The notes under the pieces were generated by a model, which was not told where the DNA came from, searched no databases, and saw nothing but the letters and a program-made list of their open reading frames with translations. DNA of 39,470 bases from contig JAKPQT010000329.1 of the NCBI GenBank assembly GCA_029555885.1, forward strand, positions 1 to 39,470, written 5' to 3'. This document shows, piece by piece, positions 31,973-39,470 of the stretch; positions within the stretch are counted from its first letter, which is position 1; each line of letters opens with the position of its first letter. This DNA is from Chloroflexota bacterium. Lineage in GTDB: Bacteria > Chloroflexota > Anaerolineae > CG2-30-64-16. A program made the translations under genes and the position numbers.

Positions 31973-34153
31973 CTAACTATGCGCTTCCACCAGCGCGACC
32001 ACATCGGGAAAGTCGATCCCCAGCTCGCGCAGCTTCGCCACGGTCGGGATGCCGTTGCTGTTCCAGCCGCGACGGGCATACACTGCGTCGATCAGCCCTT
32101 CGTACTGCGCCTCGCGATACTTGCGCAGCGCGGCCACCTTCTCCCGCGTGCTCATGCCCGCCGGGTCAATGCCCGCCTCCTCGCGCAACTGCTTGTCGTA
32201 ACGCTCCGCGCGGCTCTCGTACTCCTCGACGGTGACCGGCCCGGCGGAGCGGTAGGGAATCGCGTCATGTGCGCGGGTGCCCGCGCCCGGCACGCTGGCG
32301 CCCATCTTCAGGTTGAACACGCGCTGGAAGTTGTAGACCCGCTCCGACATCGTGATCAGGTCTTCTTTGGTCACTTCGCGGCCGGTCGTGCCGGAGAACA
32401 GCGCCACGTAGTTCGCCACGTGCTCGGGCACTTTGGCCGGCTCGTCGGTCAGCGCGTTGTCCGCCGGCTCGATATCGTTCCATGGGAGCTTGCACAGCCC
32501 GTTCAGCCCGAACCACGTCCGCCACATGGGGAAGTAGTGCAGCGCTTCGGCCTTGTCCTCGAACGTGGGAATCTGGTTGTTCACCATGTCCATGAAAATG
32601 AGCCAGGCCTCGTCGTGCTGCGCGCCCTTGTTGGTCATGCCATAGCCGCCCTGCTGCGCCAGGCTCTCCTTCGTCATGTACTCGGAGTACTCCATCCCCT
32701 TGTTTTCCATGCCGATGTCCTGCAGGAAAGCCGGGTCCGCGCCGAAGTGCTCGGCAAAGTACGCCTTCATCGCGCGCACACCCATGCCGGCAATCAGGCC
32801 AAACCCCTCGCCACGCGCCATCTGATGCAGCAGTTCCAGCGCAGCGTCGGCGTTGCCGAAGCGCAGGTCCAGGCCGCCGGTCTTTTCCCCGTCCAGGATG
32901 CCCGCCTCGTAACACTCCATGCAGAATGCCGTCAGCGTGCCGAACGAGATGCTGTCGATGCCGTAGGTGTCGCAGTAGAAGTTCAGCTCGATGATGTCCG
33001 GCGGGTTGAAGATGCCGATGTTGGACCCGCAGCCCGCGACCGTTTCGTACTCCGGCCCGTCTACCGTAACCACATCGCCGGCGTACGGCCCAGTGCGGAC
33101 GCGATAGCCGTCCACCCCCTTCGAACAGGCCATCGTGCAGCCGTAGATGCACGAATCGGGGTGCGTCTGCGTGAAGATACCGTCCCACACCTTCGAATCG
33201 ATCTTCGGCGTGTCAGGATGCGCGCCGAACTTGAAATTGTGGACGGGCAGCAGGTCGTAGTCATTCATGATTTCGACCAGGTGCGCGGTGCCTACCCGCC
33301 GCATTCGGTTCTGCTCATCATCCAGCTCGACGATCTCCCGGTTGATGCGCTGGCCGACCGCGCGGATGCGCTTGATGTCCACCGGGTCGTTGGCCTCCGC
33401 CTTGAGGCCGGTCTTGCGCACCACGATGGCCTTGATCTTCTTGTCGCGCAGCACCGTGCCCAGCCCGCCGCGGCCCGCCTGCTTGACGCGCACCTTGCCG
33501 CGCTTCGGGTCGTACCAGCTCACGTTGAGACAGCCGATGCGCGTGTGCTCGCTGCCCGCGCCCGCAGAGACCACGGAGATATTGCGCTTGTCGGCATCGC
33601 TCTCCGCATACAGCGCGTGCATCTGCTCGGCCAGGATGTGCGTGTTGACGGCCTCGGCGGGCGCAGCCTCGATGGTCACGCGGCCTTCGTCGCCGTCGAT
33701 GACGATCACGACTTCCTCACCGGCCTTGCCCTGCACCTCCAGCGCGTCCCAACCCGCAATCTTCAGCAGGGGCGCGAAGTAGCCGCCGACGTTGCTGTCC
33801 ACGACGATGTTGGTCAGGGGAGAGATGCCGACGACGAGGGACTTGCCCGTGCCGGGATAGAGGATGGCGCCGGCCAGCGGACCGGAGGCGATGACCAGCT
33901 CGTTCTCGGGGTCGTTCCACTTCGTCGTGCCCGACACCGCATGCCAGAGCCGCCACAGCCCGAACCCCTTGCCGCCGACGAAGATGTCCTTCATCTCCTC
34001 CGTGACGGGGCGCGACTCGATGTGGCCGGTGGCGAGGTTGACGTAAAGGGTCTGTCCTGCGTAGCCGTGGCGCACCTTGGGCGTGATGTAGGTGAATTCA
34101 GCCAGGGTGCGATGAGTCTGGCGGAGTTGGATAACTGTGTCAGGAGTCAACAT
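31973..34153 (-). CDS. aor: Aldehyde:ferredoxin oxidoreductase (AOR), tungsten type
   Basis: The 726-residue protein starts at the ATG at 34153, with AAGGAGG 6 nt ahead. Family features include the N-terminal GYAGQTLYVNLATGHIES, FVGGKGFGLWRLW, the pterin-binding AGRGGLGTVLRDKKIKAIVV and the [4Fe-4S] ligands C335, C339 and C343 (SCIYGCTMAC) plus C554 (LNGLCKLPWND). The first spacing is C-x3-C rather than the C-x2-C of the archaeal AOR I know. AOR oxidises aldehydes to acids with ferredoxin, or runs backwards to make aldehydes from acids. With the alcohol dehydrogenase of region 1 it could turn acetate into ethanol. A candidate CRP/FNR-regulated promoter lies upstream. Confidence 0.88.
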   Translation of the reverse strand: MLTPDTVIQLRQTHRTLAEFTYITPKVRHGYAGQTLYVNLATGHIESRPVTEEMKDIFVGGKGFGLWRLWHAVSGTTKWNDPENELVIASGPLAGAILYPGTGKSLVVGISPLTNIVVDSNVGGYFAPLLKIAGWDALEVQGKAGEEVVIVIDGDEGRVTIEAAPAEAVNTHILAEQMHALYAESDADKRNISVVSAGAGSEHTRIGCLNVSWYDPKRGKVRVKQAGRGGLGTVLRDKKIKAIVVRKTGLKAEANDPVDIKRIRAVGQRINREIVELDDEQNRMRRVGTAHLVEIMNDYDLLPVHNFKFGAHPDTPKIDSKVWDGIFTQTHPDSCIYGCTMACSKGVDGYRVRTGPYAGDVVTVDGPEYETVAGCGSNIGIFNPPDIIELNFYCDTYGIDSISFGTLTAFCMECYEAGILDGEKTGGLDLRFGNADAALELLHQMARGEGFGLIAGMGVRAMKAYFAEHFGADPAFLQDIGMENKGMEYSEYMTKESLAQQGGYGMTNKGAQHDEAWLIFMDMVNNQIPTFEDKAEALHYFPMWRTWFGLNGLCKLPWNDIEPADNALTDEPAKVPEHVANYVALFSGTTGREVTKEDLITMSERVYNFQRVFNLKMGASVPGAGTRAHDAIPYRSAGPVTVEEYESRAERYDKQLREEAGIDPAGMSTREKVAALRKYREAQYEGLIDAVYARRGWNSNGIPTVAKLRELGIDFPDVVALVEAHS

Positions 34154-34204
34154 TGACGCCTCCTTATGCTGTGAATTTTCGAATCGATGCCAGTCTACCA
34201 GACA

Positions 34205-34248
34205 ATTATGGAGGAAAACAAGCTTCCTGACCATGACGCAGGTCATGG
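34205..34248 (-). promoter_or_regulatory. AOR promoter with CRP/FNR-like operator at about -41.5
   Basis: On the - strand CATAAT (34210-34205) follows TGGTCA (34233-34228) by 17 nt. The 18-nt palindrome CCATGAC-N4-GTCATGG (34231-34248) overlaps the -35 element. Its core TGA-N6-TCA has the CRP/FNR geometry, and its centre is 41.5 nt before the predicted start near 34198. The rest of the 178-nt gap up to 34331 shows no gene. Confidence 0.5.
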
Positions 34249-34331
34249 CTGTCATGCAGCGGCAACTGCACCAGGAATTCCAACGTTCGGTTCGTTTGGC
34301 GTGCTTTGCGTCTCGGCGTGAGCTGCCGGGG

Positions 34332-35159
34332 TCACACGACCTCGAACCGGAAACGGCGGCGGAAGCGCCGCAGCACCCGCAGAATCGATCCGCCGAACAG
34401 GAGGATGAGCAGGGCATTGCCCACGGCCCGCGCAACGTCCCACCACAGCGAGGTTGCCACGTAAAAGACCAGGTAGTTGCGCAGGGTCGCCCAGATCGCC
34501 ATGCCCGGCTGCCAGGTGGTATTCGCCGGGTCGCTCAGCGCGGGGCCGGCCGCGCCGCCGGCCAGGAAGGGCCAGAACCAGATGTTCATGATGGCGCCGA
34601 AAATGAGCCCCAGGACGCCCCCCCAGACGGCCAGCATGACCGGCTCCCAGCGGCGGCGCTCGGGCAGTTGGGGCAGCCAGCCGGAGAGCAGCCCCATCCA
34701 GCCGGTCGCAAACATCTGGTAAGGGAGCCACGGCCCCACGCCCCCGCCGATCAGTGCAGACACCAGGAGCGACAGCACGCCCAACAGGAAGCCGAACGTC
34801 GGGCCGTAGCAGTAACCGGTCAGGATGGGCAACACGAAGATGGCGTTGAACCCGGCCGGGCCGGGCACGGCGCGCAGCACGGCATTGGCCGCAGTCAGGA
34901 CGCCGAGCACGGCGACCAGCTTGCTCGTCATCTGCTGGCCGGTCATGCTGGTAAAGACCGCGACGAGGCACAGCCCCAACAGCACGACCGTCAGCAGCGG
35001 GGCATCGTTGGCATGGGCCATCGGCCCGGACTGCGGCGCCGCGGGCAGGAAGAAGGGATAGAGGAATGCGCCCAGCCCCAACAGGCTAGCAACCACCAGC
35101 ACTGCGCCCGACACGACCGCGCTCGACCTGCTCGCCAGCCTATCCCCTAAGGACACCAC
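34332..35159 (-). CDS. ECF transporter substrate-binding (S) component
   Basis: The 275-residue protein has six to seven membrane segments, with LPILTGYCYGPTFGFLLGVLSLLVSAL resembling the S-component core. It is the membrane protein that binds the vitamin or metal and docks on EcfT. The start is GTG at 35159 (AAGGA 5 nt ahead) or GTG at 35156, inside the end of the ATPase gene. Neighbouring ATPase, EcfT and DUF4430-like genes give the system, and they suggest a CbrT-like cobalamin importer. The S protein itself does not prove the substrate. Confidence 0.78.
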   Translation of the reverse strand: MVSLGDRLASRSSAVVSGAVLVVASLLGLGAFLYPFFLPAAPQSGPMAHANDAPLLTVVLLGLCLVAVFTSMTGQQMTSKLVAVLGVLTAANAVLRAVPGPAGFNAIFVLPILTGYCYGPTFGFLLGVLSLLVSALIGGGVGPWLPYQMFATGWMGLLSGWLPQLPERRRWEPVMLAVWGGVLGLIFGAIMNIWFWPFLAGGAAGPALSDPANTTWQPGMAIWATLRNYLVFYVATSLWWDVARAVGNALLILLFGGSILRVLRRFRRRFRFEVV

Positions 35160-36816
35160 AATCTTCCTTCTTCAATCTGCAATCTTCAATCTTCAATCCG
35201 TAATCGTCCACCGCCCGCAGCACATCCTCCACGACGAGGAAGCGCGGGTCGCGGAACAGCTTGTTGACCTGCGAGGCAAAGACCTGCGAATCGCTCATCA
35301 CCTGGCGCGCGGGGCCATCCACGATGACCTGCCCCTCGGCCAGCAGCGCGACCCGGTCCGCGCACGCCGCGGCCAGCTCGACATCGTGCGTCGCCATGAC
35401 GATCGTCTTGCCCTCTGCCTTCAGCCCCAGCAACAGGTCGGCCAGCGAACGCTTCTGCGCATAATCCAGCCCGCGCGTCGGCTCATCGAGCAGAATGATC
35501 TGCGGCCCCGCTACCAGGATAGCGGCCAGCGCCGCGCGTTGCTGCTCGCCGCCGCTCAGGTCACGCGGGTCGCGACCGGCCAATTCGGCCAGCCCCAGCC
35601 GCGCCAGCAGCGCCCGGTCGCCGTCGGGGTCCGGCGGCAGGCCGTGCGACTTGCGCGTGAAAGCCAGCTCGGCGGCCAGCGTCTCACCGAAGAGCAGCGC
35701 GCCGGGGTGCTGCGGCACATAGCCGACATGCCGGATAATCTGGTCCATGTCTGCGCGCTGCGTGTCCAGGCCCGCGATGACCACCCGGCCATCGTCGGGC
35801 CGCAGCAGGCCCACCATCTGCTTGAGCAACGTACTCTTGCCGGAGCCGTTCCGCCCCATCAGCGCGACGAACTCCCCGCCGCGCACGTCGAGGCTGGACC
35901 CGCGCAGCGCGCGGTGGCCGTCATACGCATAATACACATCGTGCGCAGTGATGGCCTCTGGTCCGGATGTGACACTATCACCGGCGGCAGGCAGCGGGGC
36001 GGACGCGAGCTGCGCGCTCAGCGCGCGCGCAAACGTGCGGCCTTCCTTGATGGTCAGCGGCAGCGGCTCCCACCCCAACCGGCGGCCCAGCTCGACGAGC
36101 GGCGGAACCAGCGGCAGTTGCGCCAGCACCGCCCGCGGCTCCCCGATAACCGGCGCAGCGCCGAGCGCAGGCAGATAGAGGATGCGATCCACGTACTGCG
36201 CGACGCGCTCCAGCCGGTGCTCGCTCAGGATGACCGTCAGCCCCAGGTCCTCGTTGAGATGCCGCAGCGCCACCAGGACTTCCTCCGCGGCCTGTGGGTC
36301 GAGCTGCGAGGTCGGTTCATCCAGCACCAGCACTTCCGGCTGCAACGCCAGCACGGCGGCGATGGCAACGCGCTGCTTTTCGCCGCCGGAGAGGGTGTTG
36401 ATGCGCCGGTCGCGCAGCTCCGTAATGCCCATCTGGTCGAGCACTTCCTCGACGCGCTTGCGCATCGTCGCCTGCGGCAGCGCGAAGTTCTCCATCGCGA
36501 AGGCCAGCTCGTCCTCCACGGTGTCCACGACGAACTGCGCCTCCGGGTCCTGAAAGACGAACCCGACTAGGTCGGCCATGCCCTTCGGCGCCAGCGCGAC
36601 AGGGTTGCGGCCCATCACGTCGATCGCACCGGCCCACTGCCCGCCGTAGAAATGGGGCACCAGCCCGTTGAGGCTGCGGAGGAACGTGGATTTGCCCGCG
36701 CCGGAAGGGCCCACGACCAGGACGAACTCGCCGGGGTGCAGCTCGACGGAGAAGTCAGCCAGCGCAGGGCCGGTCTGGTCGGGATAGGTGTACGTGACGT
36801 GCGAAAGGGTAATCAC
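35140..36816 (-). CDS. Fused ECF transporter ATPase (EcfA-EcfA')
   Basis: The 558-residue protein holds two ABC ATPase domains in one chain. Domain 1 has Walker A GPSGAGKST (36-44), signature LSGGEKQR and Walker B VLVLDEPTSQLDP. Domain 2 has GRNGSGKST, LSGGEQQR and IILLDEPTRGLDYAQKR. Together they power the ECF importer with EcfT and the S component. The start overlaps the EcfT stop by four bases. The last 20 or so residues (GLKIEDCRLKKEDCG) are encoded by a repeated CAATCTT-type stretch rather than by ATPase sequence. Confidence 0.9.
   Translation of the reverse strand: MITLSHVTYTYPDQTGPALADFSVELHPGEFVLVVGPSGAGKSTFLRSLNGLVPHFYGGQWAGAIDVMGRNPVALAPKGMADLVGFVFQDPEAQFVVDTVEDELAFAMENFALPQATMRKRVEEVLDQMGITELRDRRINTLSGGEKQRVAIAAVLALQPEVLVLDEPTSQLDPQAAEEVLVALRHLNEDLGLTVILSEHRLERVAQYVDRILYLPALGAAPVIGEPRAVLAQLPLVPPLVELGRRLGWEPLPLTIKEGRTFARALSAQLASAPLPAAGDSVTSGPEAITAHDVYYAYDGHRALRGSSLDVRGGEFVALMGRNGSGKSTLLKQMVGLLRPDDGRVVIAGLDTQRADMDQIIRHVGYVPQHPGALLFGETLAAELAFTRKSHGLPPDPDGDRALLARLGLAELAGRDPRDLSGGEQQRAALAAILVAGPQIILLDEPTRGLDYAQKRSLADLLLGLKAEGKTIVMATHDVELAAACADRVALLAEGQVIVDGPARQVMSDSQVFASQVNKLFRDPRFLVVEDVLRAVDDYGLKIEDCRLKKEDCGVLRG
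35160..35206. repeat. Tandem CAATCTT-type words inside the ATPase 3' end
   Basis: Five imperfect CAATCTT/CAATCTG/TAATC words run through this stretch. Read on the - strand they give ATTGAAGAT-type codons and so the Lys/Glu/Asp-rich tail of the ATPase. The same words supply the AAGGA site of the S-component gene. Confidence 0.65.
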
Positions 36817-37892
36817 CCGCTTAACCTCGACAGATCATTGGACCGCACACGCTTTTCCGGCTGCTGCAGCAGGCCGGGCACGGCCACGAGCGCCACGAGC
36901 ACGCCGAGCAGCGGGTCGAACGCCGGCCACGGCGAGTAGGGCGGATAGGGATAGTAGGAGAGCGCATCCGGCCGGAGCAGCCAGGCGGCCAACCAGCCCA
37001 CGGCGGACAGCAACCCCGCGGCCAGCACGACTCGGTCCAGCCGCTGCCATGCCCAGCGGTGATAACGTGACCGCTTGACGCGGCGGCCCTGATCCCAGAA
37101 GCTCCAGAGCAGGAGCACGACTCCGCCGGCCACGAGCGCGCCGCCCCACACCCGCCAGTCGGGCCAGAAGCCGAGGCCCGTCAGCCCGAAGCCCAACGCG
37201 CCGAGCCCGCCCAGGATGGCCGTCTGGTTCGCCAGCCGCTGACGCGGAGTGCCGATCACGCTCTGCCCGCCGAAGCCGCGCGCCTCCATCGATTCCGCCA
37301 GTTGCATCGCACGTTCGAGCGATGTGACCAGCAGCGGCAGCAGCAGCGGCAGCAGGTCACGGATGCCGCGCACCTTATGGCCGCGCACCTGCTGCGCCTC
37401 CCGGATGGTCTGCCAACTGGCGACCATCTGCGGGACAAAGGCCACTGCGATCCCCGCGACGACGCCCGCCTGGTAGATGAAGGCCGGCGTCATGCGCAGC
37501 AGCCGCGCCTGGTCCACCGCGATGTTGAAGGTGGCAAACACCATCAGCAGCGAAATCAGCGCCAACCCGCCGGTGACGCCGTAGAGGATGGCTTCCAGGG
37601 TGATGGGGCCGCCGATGACCGGCCACGATGCCGGCAGGCGGAACAGAACGACCGTGCCGTAATGCGACGTGAGGGCGGTGAACGGGATGGTGAGCAGCCA
37701 CAGAGTGACGCCGAAGCGCACGAACGCCCCCCAACTGTGCGCGATGGGGTTGGCACGGCCCAACGCCAGGTTGGTGACGCAGACGGCCAGCAGCAGCAGG
37801 CTCAGGTAGAGCGGGTTGCGCGTGGAGAGCGCCGGCAGCGCAGCCGCAGCCAGCCAGACGAGCCAGGCGACGGGATGGTAGGTGGATCGCAC
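36813..37892 (-). CDS. EcfT-type transmembrane energy-coupling component
   Basis: GTG at 37892 gives 359 residues; an in-frame ATG at 37955 would overlap the upstream gene by 49 nt. About seven hydrophobic segments surround the cytoplasmic coupling region, where EcfT-type signatures are seen in ESMEARGFGG and in LVTSLERAMQLAESM. It binds both ATPase domains and docks the S component. The C-terminal membrane extension (about residues 245-345) makes it longer than typical EcfT. Confidence 0.83.
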   Translation of the reverse strand: MRSTYHPVAWLVWLAAAALPALSTRNPLYLSLLLLAVCVTNLALGRANPIAHSWGAFVRFGVTLWLLTIPFTALTSHYGTVVLFRLPASWPVIGGPITLEAILYGVTGGLALISLLMVFATFNIAVDQARLLRMTPAFIYQAGVVAGIAVAFVPQMVASWQTIREAQQVRGHKVRGIRDLLPLLLPLLVTSLERAMQLAESMEARGFGGQSVIGTPRQRLANQTAILGGLGALGFGLTGLGFWPDWRVWGGALVAGGVVLLLWSFWDQGRRVKRSRYHRWAWQRLDRVVLAAGLLSAVGWLAAWLLRPDALSYYPYPPYSPWPAFDPLLGVLVALVAVPGLLQQPEKRVRSNDLSRLSG

Positions 37893-37906
37893 GATGGCTG
37901 CGCCGC

Positions 37907-39253
37907 TTACCTTTCCACGCCGGTGCTCGCTTTGCGCCGGATGACCCAGACACATGCCCCTGCCAGCGCAGCCGCCAGGATCAGGTAGACGGCATAGCCG
38001 GGCAGCAGCGTGACGCTGAACGAACGATCCACGACCGGCAGCAGCGGCGGCGGACCGGATGTGGTCGTCTGTGCGGCACCCTGCCCACCAGCCGCGGCGG
38101 CCGCATCCGCCGGCAGAGCGGCGCGCGCAACGAGCAGAGGGGTGGGCGTCGGGCGGCCCTCCGCACCGAGCGCGCGGCGCGGGCGCGGAGTCAGCGTAGC
38201 TGTGGGAGCGAACGTGAAATGCACCGTGGGAACCGCCAGGGCCGTGGGCGACGCGGCGAACACAGCACCGGACGCGTCATCGCTGGTGCTCACAGCCACC
38301 GTGGCAGGCGCGACCGGCTGCTGCGGCAAGAGCGACGCGTCGGGCACCCTGAACTGCGCCGGTGTCGAACTCGACAGCACTGCGCCGGGCTGCAAGGGGG
38401 GCACACCGGTGGATGGCGGCTGCATATCTGTGCCTGTGACTTCGACCAGGATTTCACGGGTCGTCTGTCCGGTGCTATTGGCCGCGACCAGCACATAGCG
38501 CTCGGTTGTTTCAGGGCAGACCTCCAGCCATTCCTGGCCGGTGACGGCCTGACCATTCAACGTGACCTCCGTGGCATCCCACGCGACCCAGCGCAGGACG
38601 GTGCAGGCGCCCCAGGCAATGGGCGAGCTATCCACGCTGAACGTGACCTGCGGCAGAGGCAGCGCCTCGCCAGCTTGGCCGCTCGGCGTGGTGGCCTGGG
38701 CAACCGGCGCTGTTGCGGTGGCGGTTGCCGTAGCCGTCGCGGTGGCAGTCGGCGGTATGCCGCTCACGCAGATCTGGTCATAGGTGTAAGCAGGCGGCGG
38801 CACTGCTGAAACTAAGTTGCCTGGACCCCAGGAAAAACCAAAGACATCACCAGGAGCGACAGGAATGTAGACGATATCGGGATACTGATACCACCACTGG
38901 CCGCTCTCCCACTTGAAGTACGACCAGTAGGTCGGAGGATCGGTGTTCCACCCACACCGGCAGTTATCGATGGAGCAGCCCGTGTCGTTGATGCTGCAGA
39001 TGAGGCTGTCTTCATCCATTTGCACAGTGAGACTGGCACGAAGCAGCAGGTCGTCGAGATAAAACTCCGGCTCGGTGAAGGAGATGCACTGCGTGTAGAC
39101 GCTGTTATCGCTGAAGCGCACGACCAGTGCAGCACGGTTGCCGCCCGTCTGATAGCGCGACGAGGCCGCAGCCTCCGGTGAGCGCACCCATACGCTCACG
39201 AAGGCCGCGGCCATCACCAGGAGTCCCACACCTACGACACGCTTGATTGACAT
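37907..39253 (-). CDS. Surface protein with DUF4430-like (transcobalamin-like) domain beside the ECF genes
   Basis: The 448-residue protein starts at the ATG at 39253 with a signal peptide (VVGVGLLVMAAAFVSVWV). Residues about 37-150 resemble the DUF4430 family: NRAALVVRFSDN, FYLDDLLLRASLTVQM, CSIDNCRCGW, WSYFKWESGQWWYQY and a GD-x-F-G-F-SWG end. Then come an Ala/Thr repeat linker, an Ig-like stretch (about 200-280), a long Pro/Ser/Thr-rich stalk, and a C-terminal membrane segment with positive charges (YLILAAALAGACVWVIRRK). It is therefore probably anchored outside the membrane. DUF4430-type domains occur in cobalamin-binding proteins, so it may capture the ligand for the importer. Confidence 0.65.
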   Translation of the reverse strand: MSIKRVVGVGLLVMAAAFVSVWVRSPEAAASSRYQTGGNRAALVVRFSDNSVYTQCISFTEPEFYLDDLLLRASLTVQMDEDSLICSINDTGCSIDNCRCGWNTDPPTYWSYFKWESGQWWYQYPDIVYIPVAPGDVFGFSWGPGNLVSAVPPPAYTYDQICVSGIPPTATATATATATATAPVAQATTPSGQAGEALPLPQVTFSVDSSPIAWGACTVLRWVAWDATEVTLNGQAVTGQEWLEVCPETTERYVLVAANSTGQTTREILVEVTGTDMQPPSTGVPPLQPGAVLSSSTPAQFRVPDASLLPQQPVAPATVAVSTSDDASGAVFAASPTALAVPTVHFTFAPTATLTPRPRRALGAEGRPTPTPLLVARAALPADAAAAAGGQGAAQTTTSGPPPLLPVVDRSFSVTLLPGYAVYLILAAALAGACVWVIRRKASTGVER

Positions 39254-39351
39254 GACATCATGTAACAAGTCCCATCGCCGCGAGCAGAGGCATCCTGCGA
39301 CTACGAACGTTGCCGATCCTTGCGCAGGGGCCGCTTATCCCGTGGTTGCAC

Positions 39352-39470
39352 TCAGCGCCGCGCGCGCTGCACGTACACCGCCACACCGGCCACGCCACCG
39401 GCCAGGATCAGAAAGGTCATCGGCTCAGGAATCGACGGGCCGGCCGGGCTCGCCGGCTCCGGCGCGGCGG
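39352..39470 (-). CDS. C-terminus of a surface protein with a PEP-CTERM-like tail (5' end outside window)
   Basis: The - strand frame runs off the window edge and ends at TGA (39354-39352). The last 39 residues are Pro-rich, then SIPEPMTFLILAGGVAGVAV, then YVQRARR. This matches the layout of PEP-CTERM-like sorting tails: a PEP motif, a membrane segment and an Arg-rich end. It lies 98 nt upstream of the DUF4430-like gene on the same strand. The gap holds no clear promoter or riboswitch. Confidence 0.65.
   Translation of the reverse strand, partial: AAPEPASPAGPSIPEPMTFLILAGGVAGVAVYVQRARR

Noticed and set aside
31979..34156. A very long open frame on the + strand opposite the AOR gene (about 725 codons)
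   Set aside because: It mirrors the AOR codons in a GC-rich region, has no family motif or ribosome site, and AOR itself is unmistakable.

Overview
The window is a GC-rich, gene-dense bacterial chromosome segment. I read it as an anaerobic or facultative member of the Chloroflexota (Anaerolineae-like). This is an inference from gene content and family resemblance: a Wood-Ljungdahl methyl branch of the MetF/MetV type, an effector-associated-domain (EAD) protein, a helicase-associated-domain protein, a DUF4430-like protein next to an ECF transporter, and many short intergenic palindromes. No rRNA, tRNA, CRISPR array or insertion sequence was seen.

Region 1 (10-12121, + strand) is one tightly packed operon around one-carbon metabolism: NfnA/NfnB transhydrogenase, a RACo-type corrinoid activator, a GNAT acetyltransferase, CooC, an EAD-SLOG fusion, a zinc alcohol dehydrogenase, a HEAT-repeat protein, the AcsE methyltransferase, FolD, MetV and MetF. 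It ends at a clear intrinsic terminator (12145-12173). CODH/ACS and the corrinoid iron-sulfur protein are not in the window and may lie upstream. Together the genes move a methyl group from methylene-THF to a corrinoid protein, balance NADH, NADPH and ferredoxin, mature CODH and reactivate the corrinoid protein.

Region 2 (12314-16947) holds two selenoprotein genes, each read through an in-frame UGA: a PrxU-type peroxiredoxin (Sec87) and SelD itself (Sec18, TTG start). Both UGAs are followed by a SECIS-like hairpin. Between them, on the - strand, lie a molybdopterin-oxidoreductase lipoprotein and a UxaA-type dehydratase.

Region 3 (16961-31069) is mixed housekeeping and accessory DNA: nitroreductase, small zinc ribbon, VTT membrane protein, 2H phosphoesterase, spermidine-synthase-like membrane protein, MtaA-like methyltransferase, amidase, RodZ-like protein, RimO, DUF1232 protein, helicase-associated protein, GH-A-like hydrolase, SCP2-like protein, radical SAM enzyme and a TSUP permease. 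Several genes appear leaderless (TATAAT 6-7 nt before ATG). The spacers contain several kinds of palindromic repeat.

Region 4 (31072-39470, - strand) carries a MoaD/ThiS-like carrier, an intact BrnA antitoxin with a BrnT toxin broken by two TAG codons, a tungsten-type aldehyde:ferredoxin oxidoreductase with a candidate CRP/FNR site centred at -41.5, and an ECF importer (S, fused A-A', T). Beside the importer are a DUF4430-like surface protein and the C-terminus of a protein with a PEP-CTERM-like tail. The importer plausibly takes up cobalamin, which would supply the corrinoid enzymes of region 1, but its substrate is inferred only from context.
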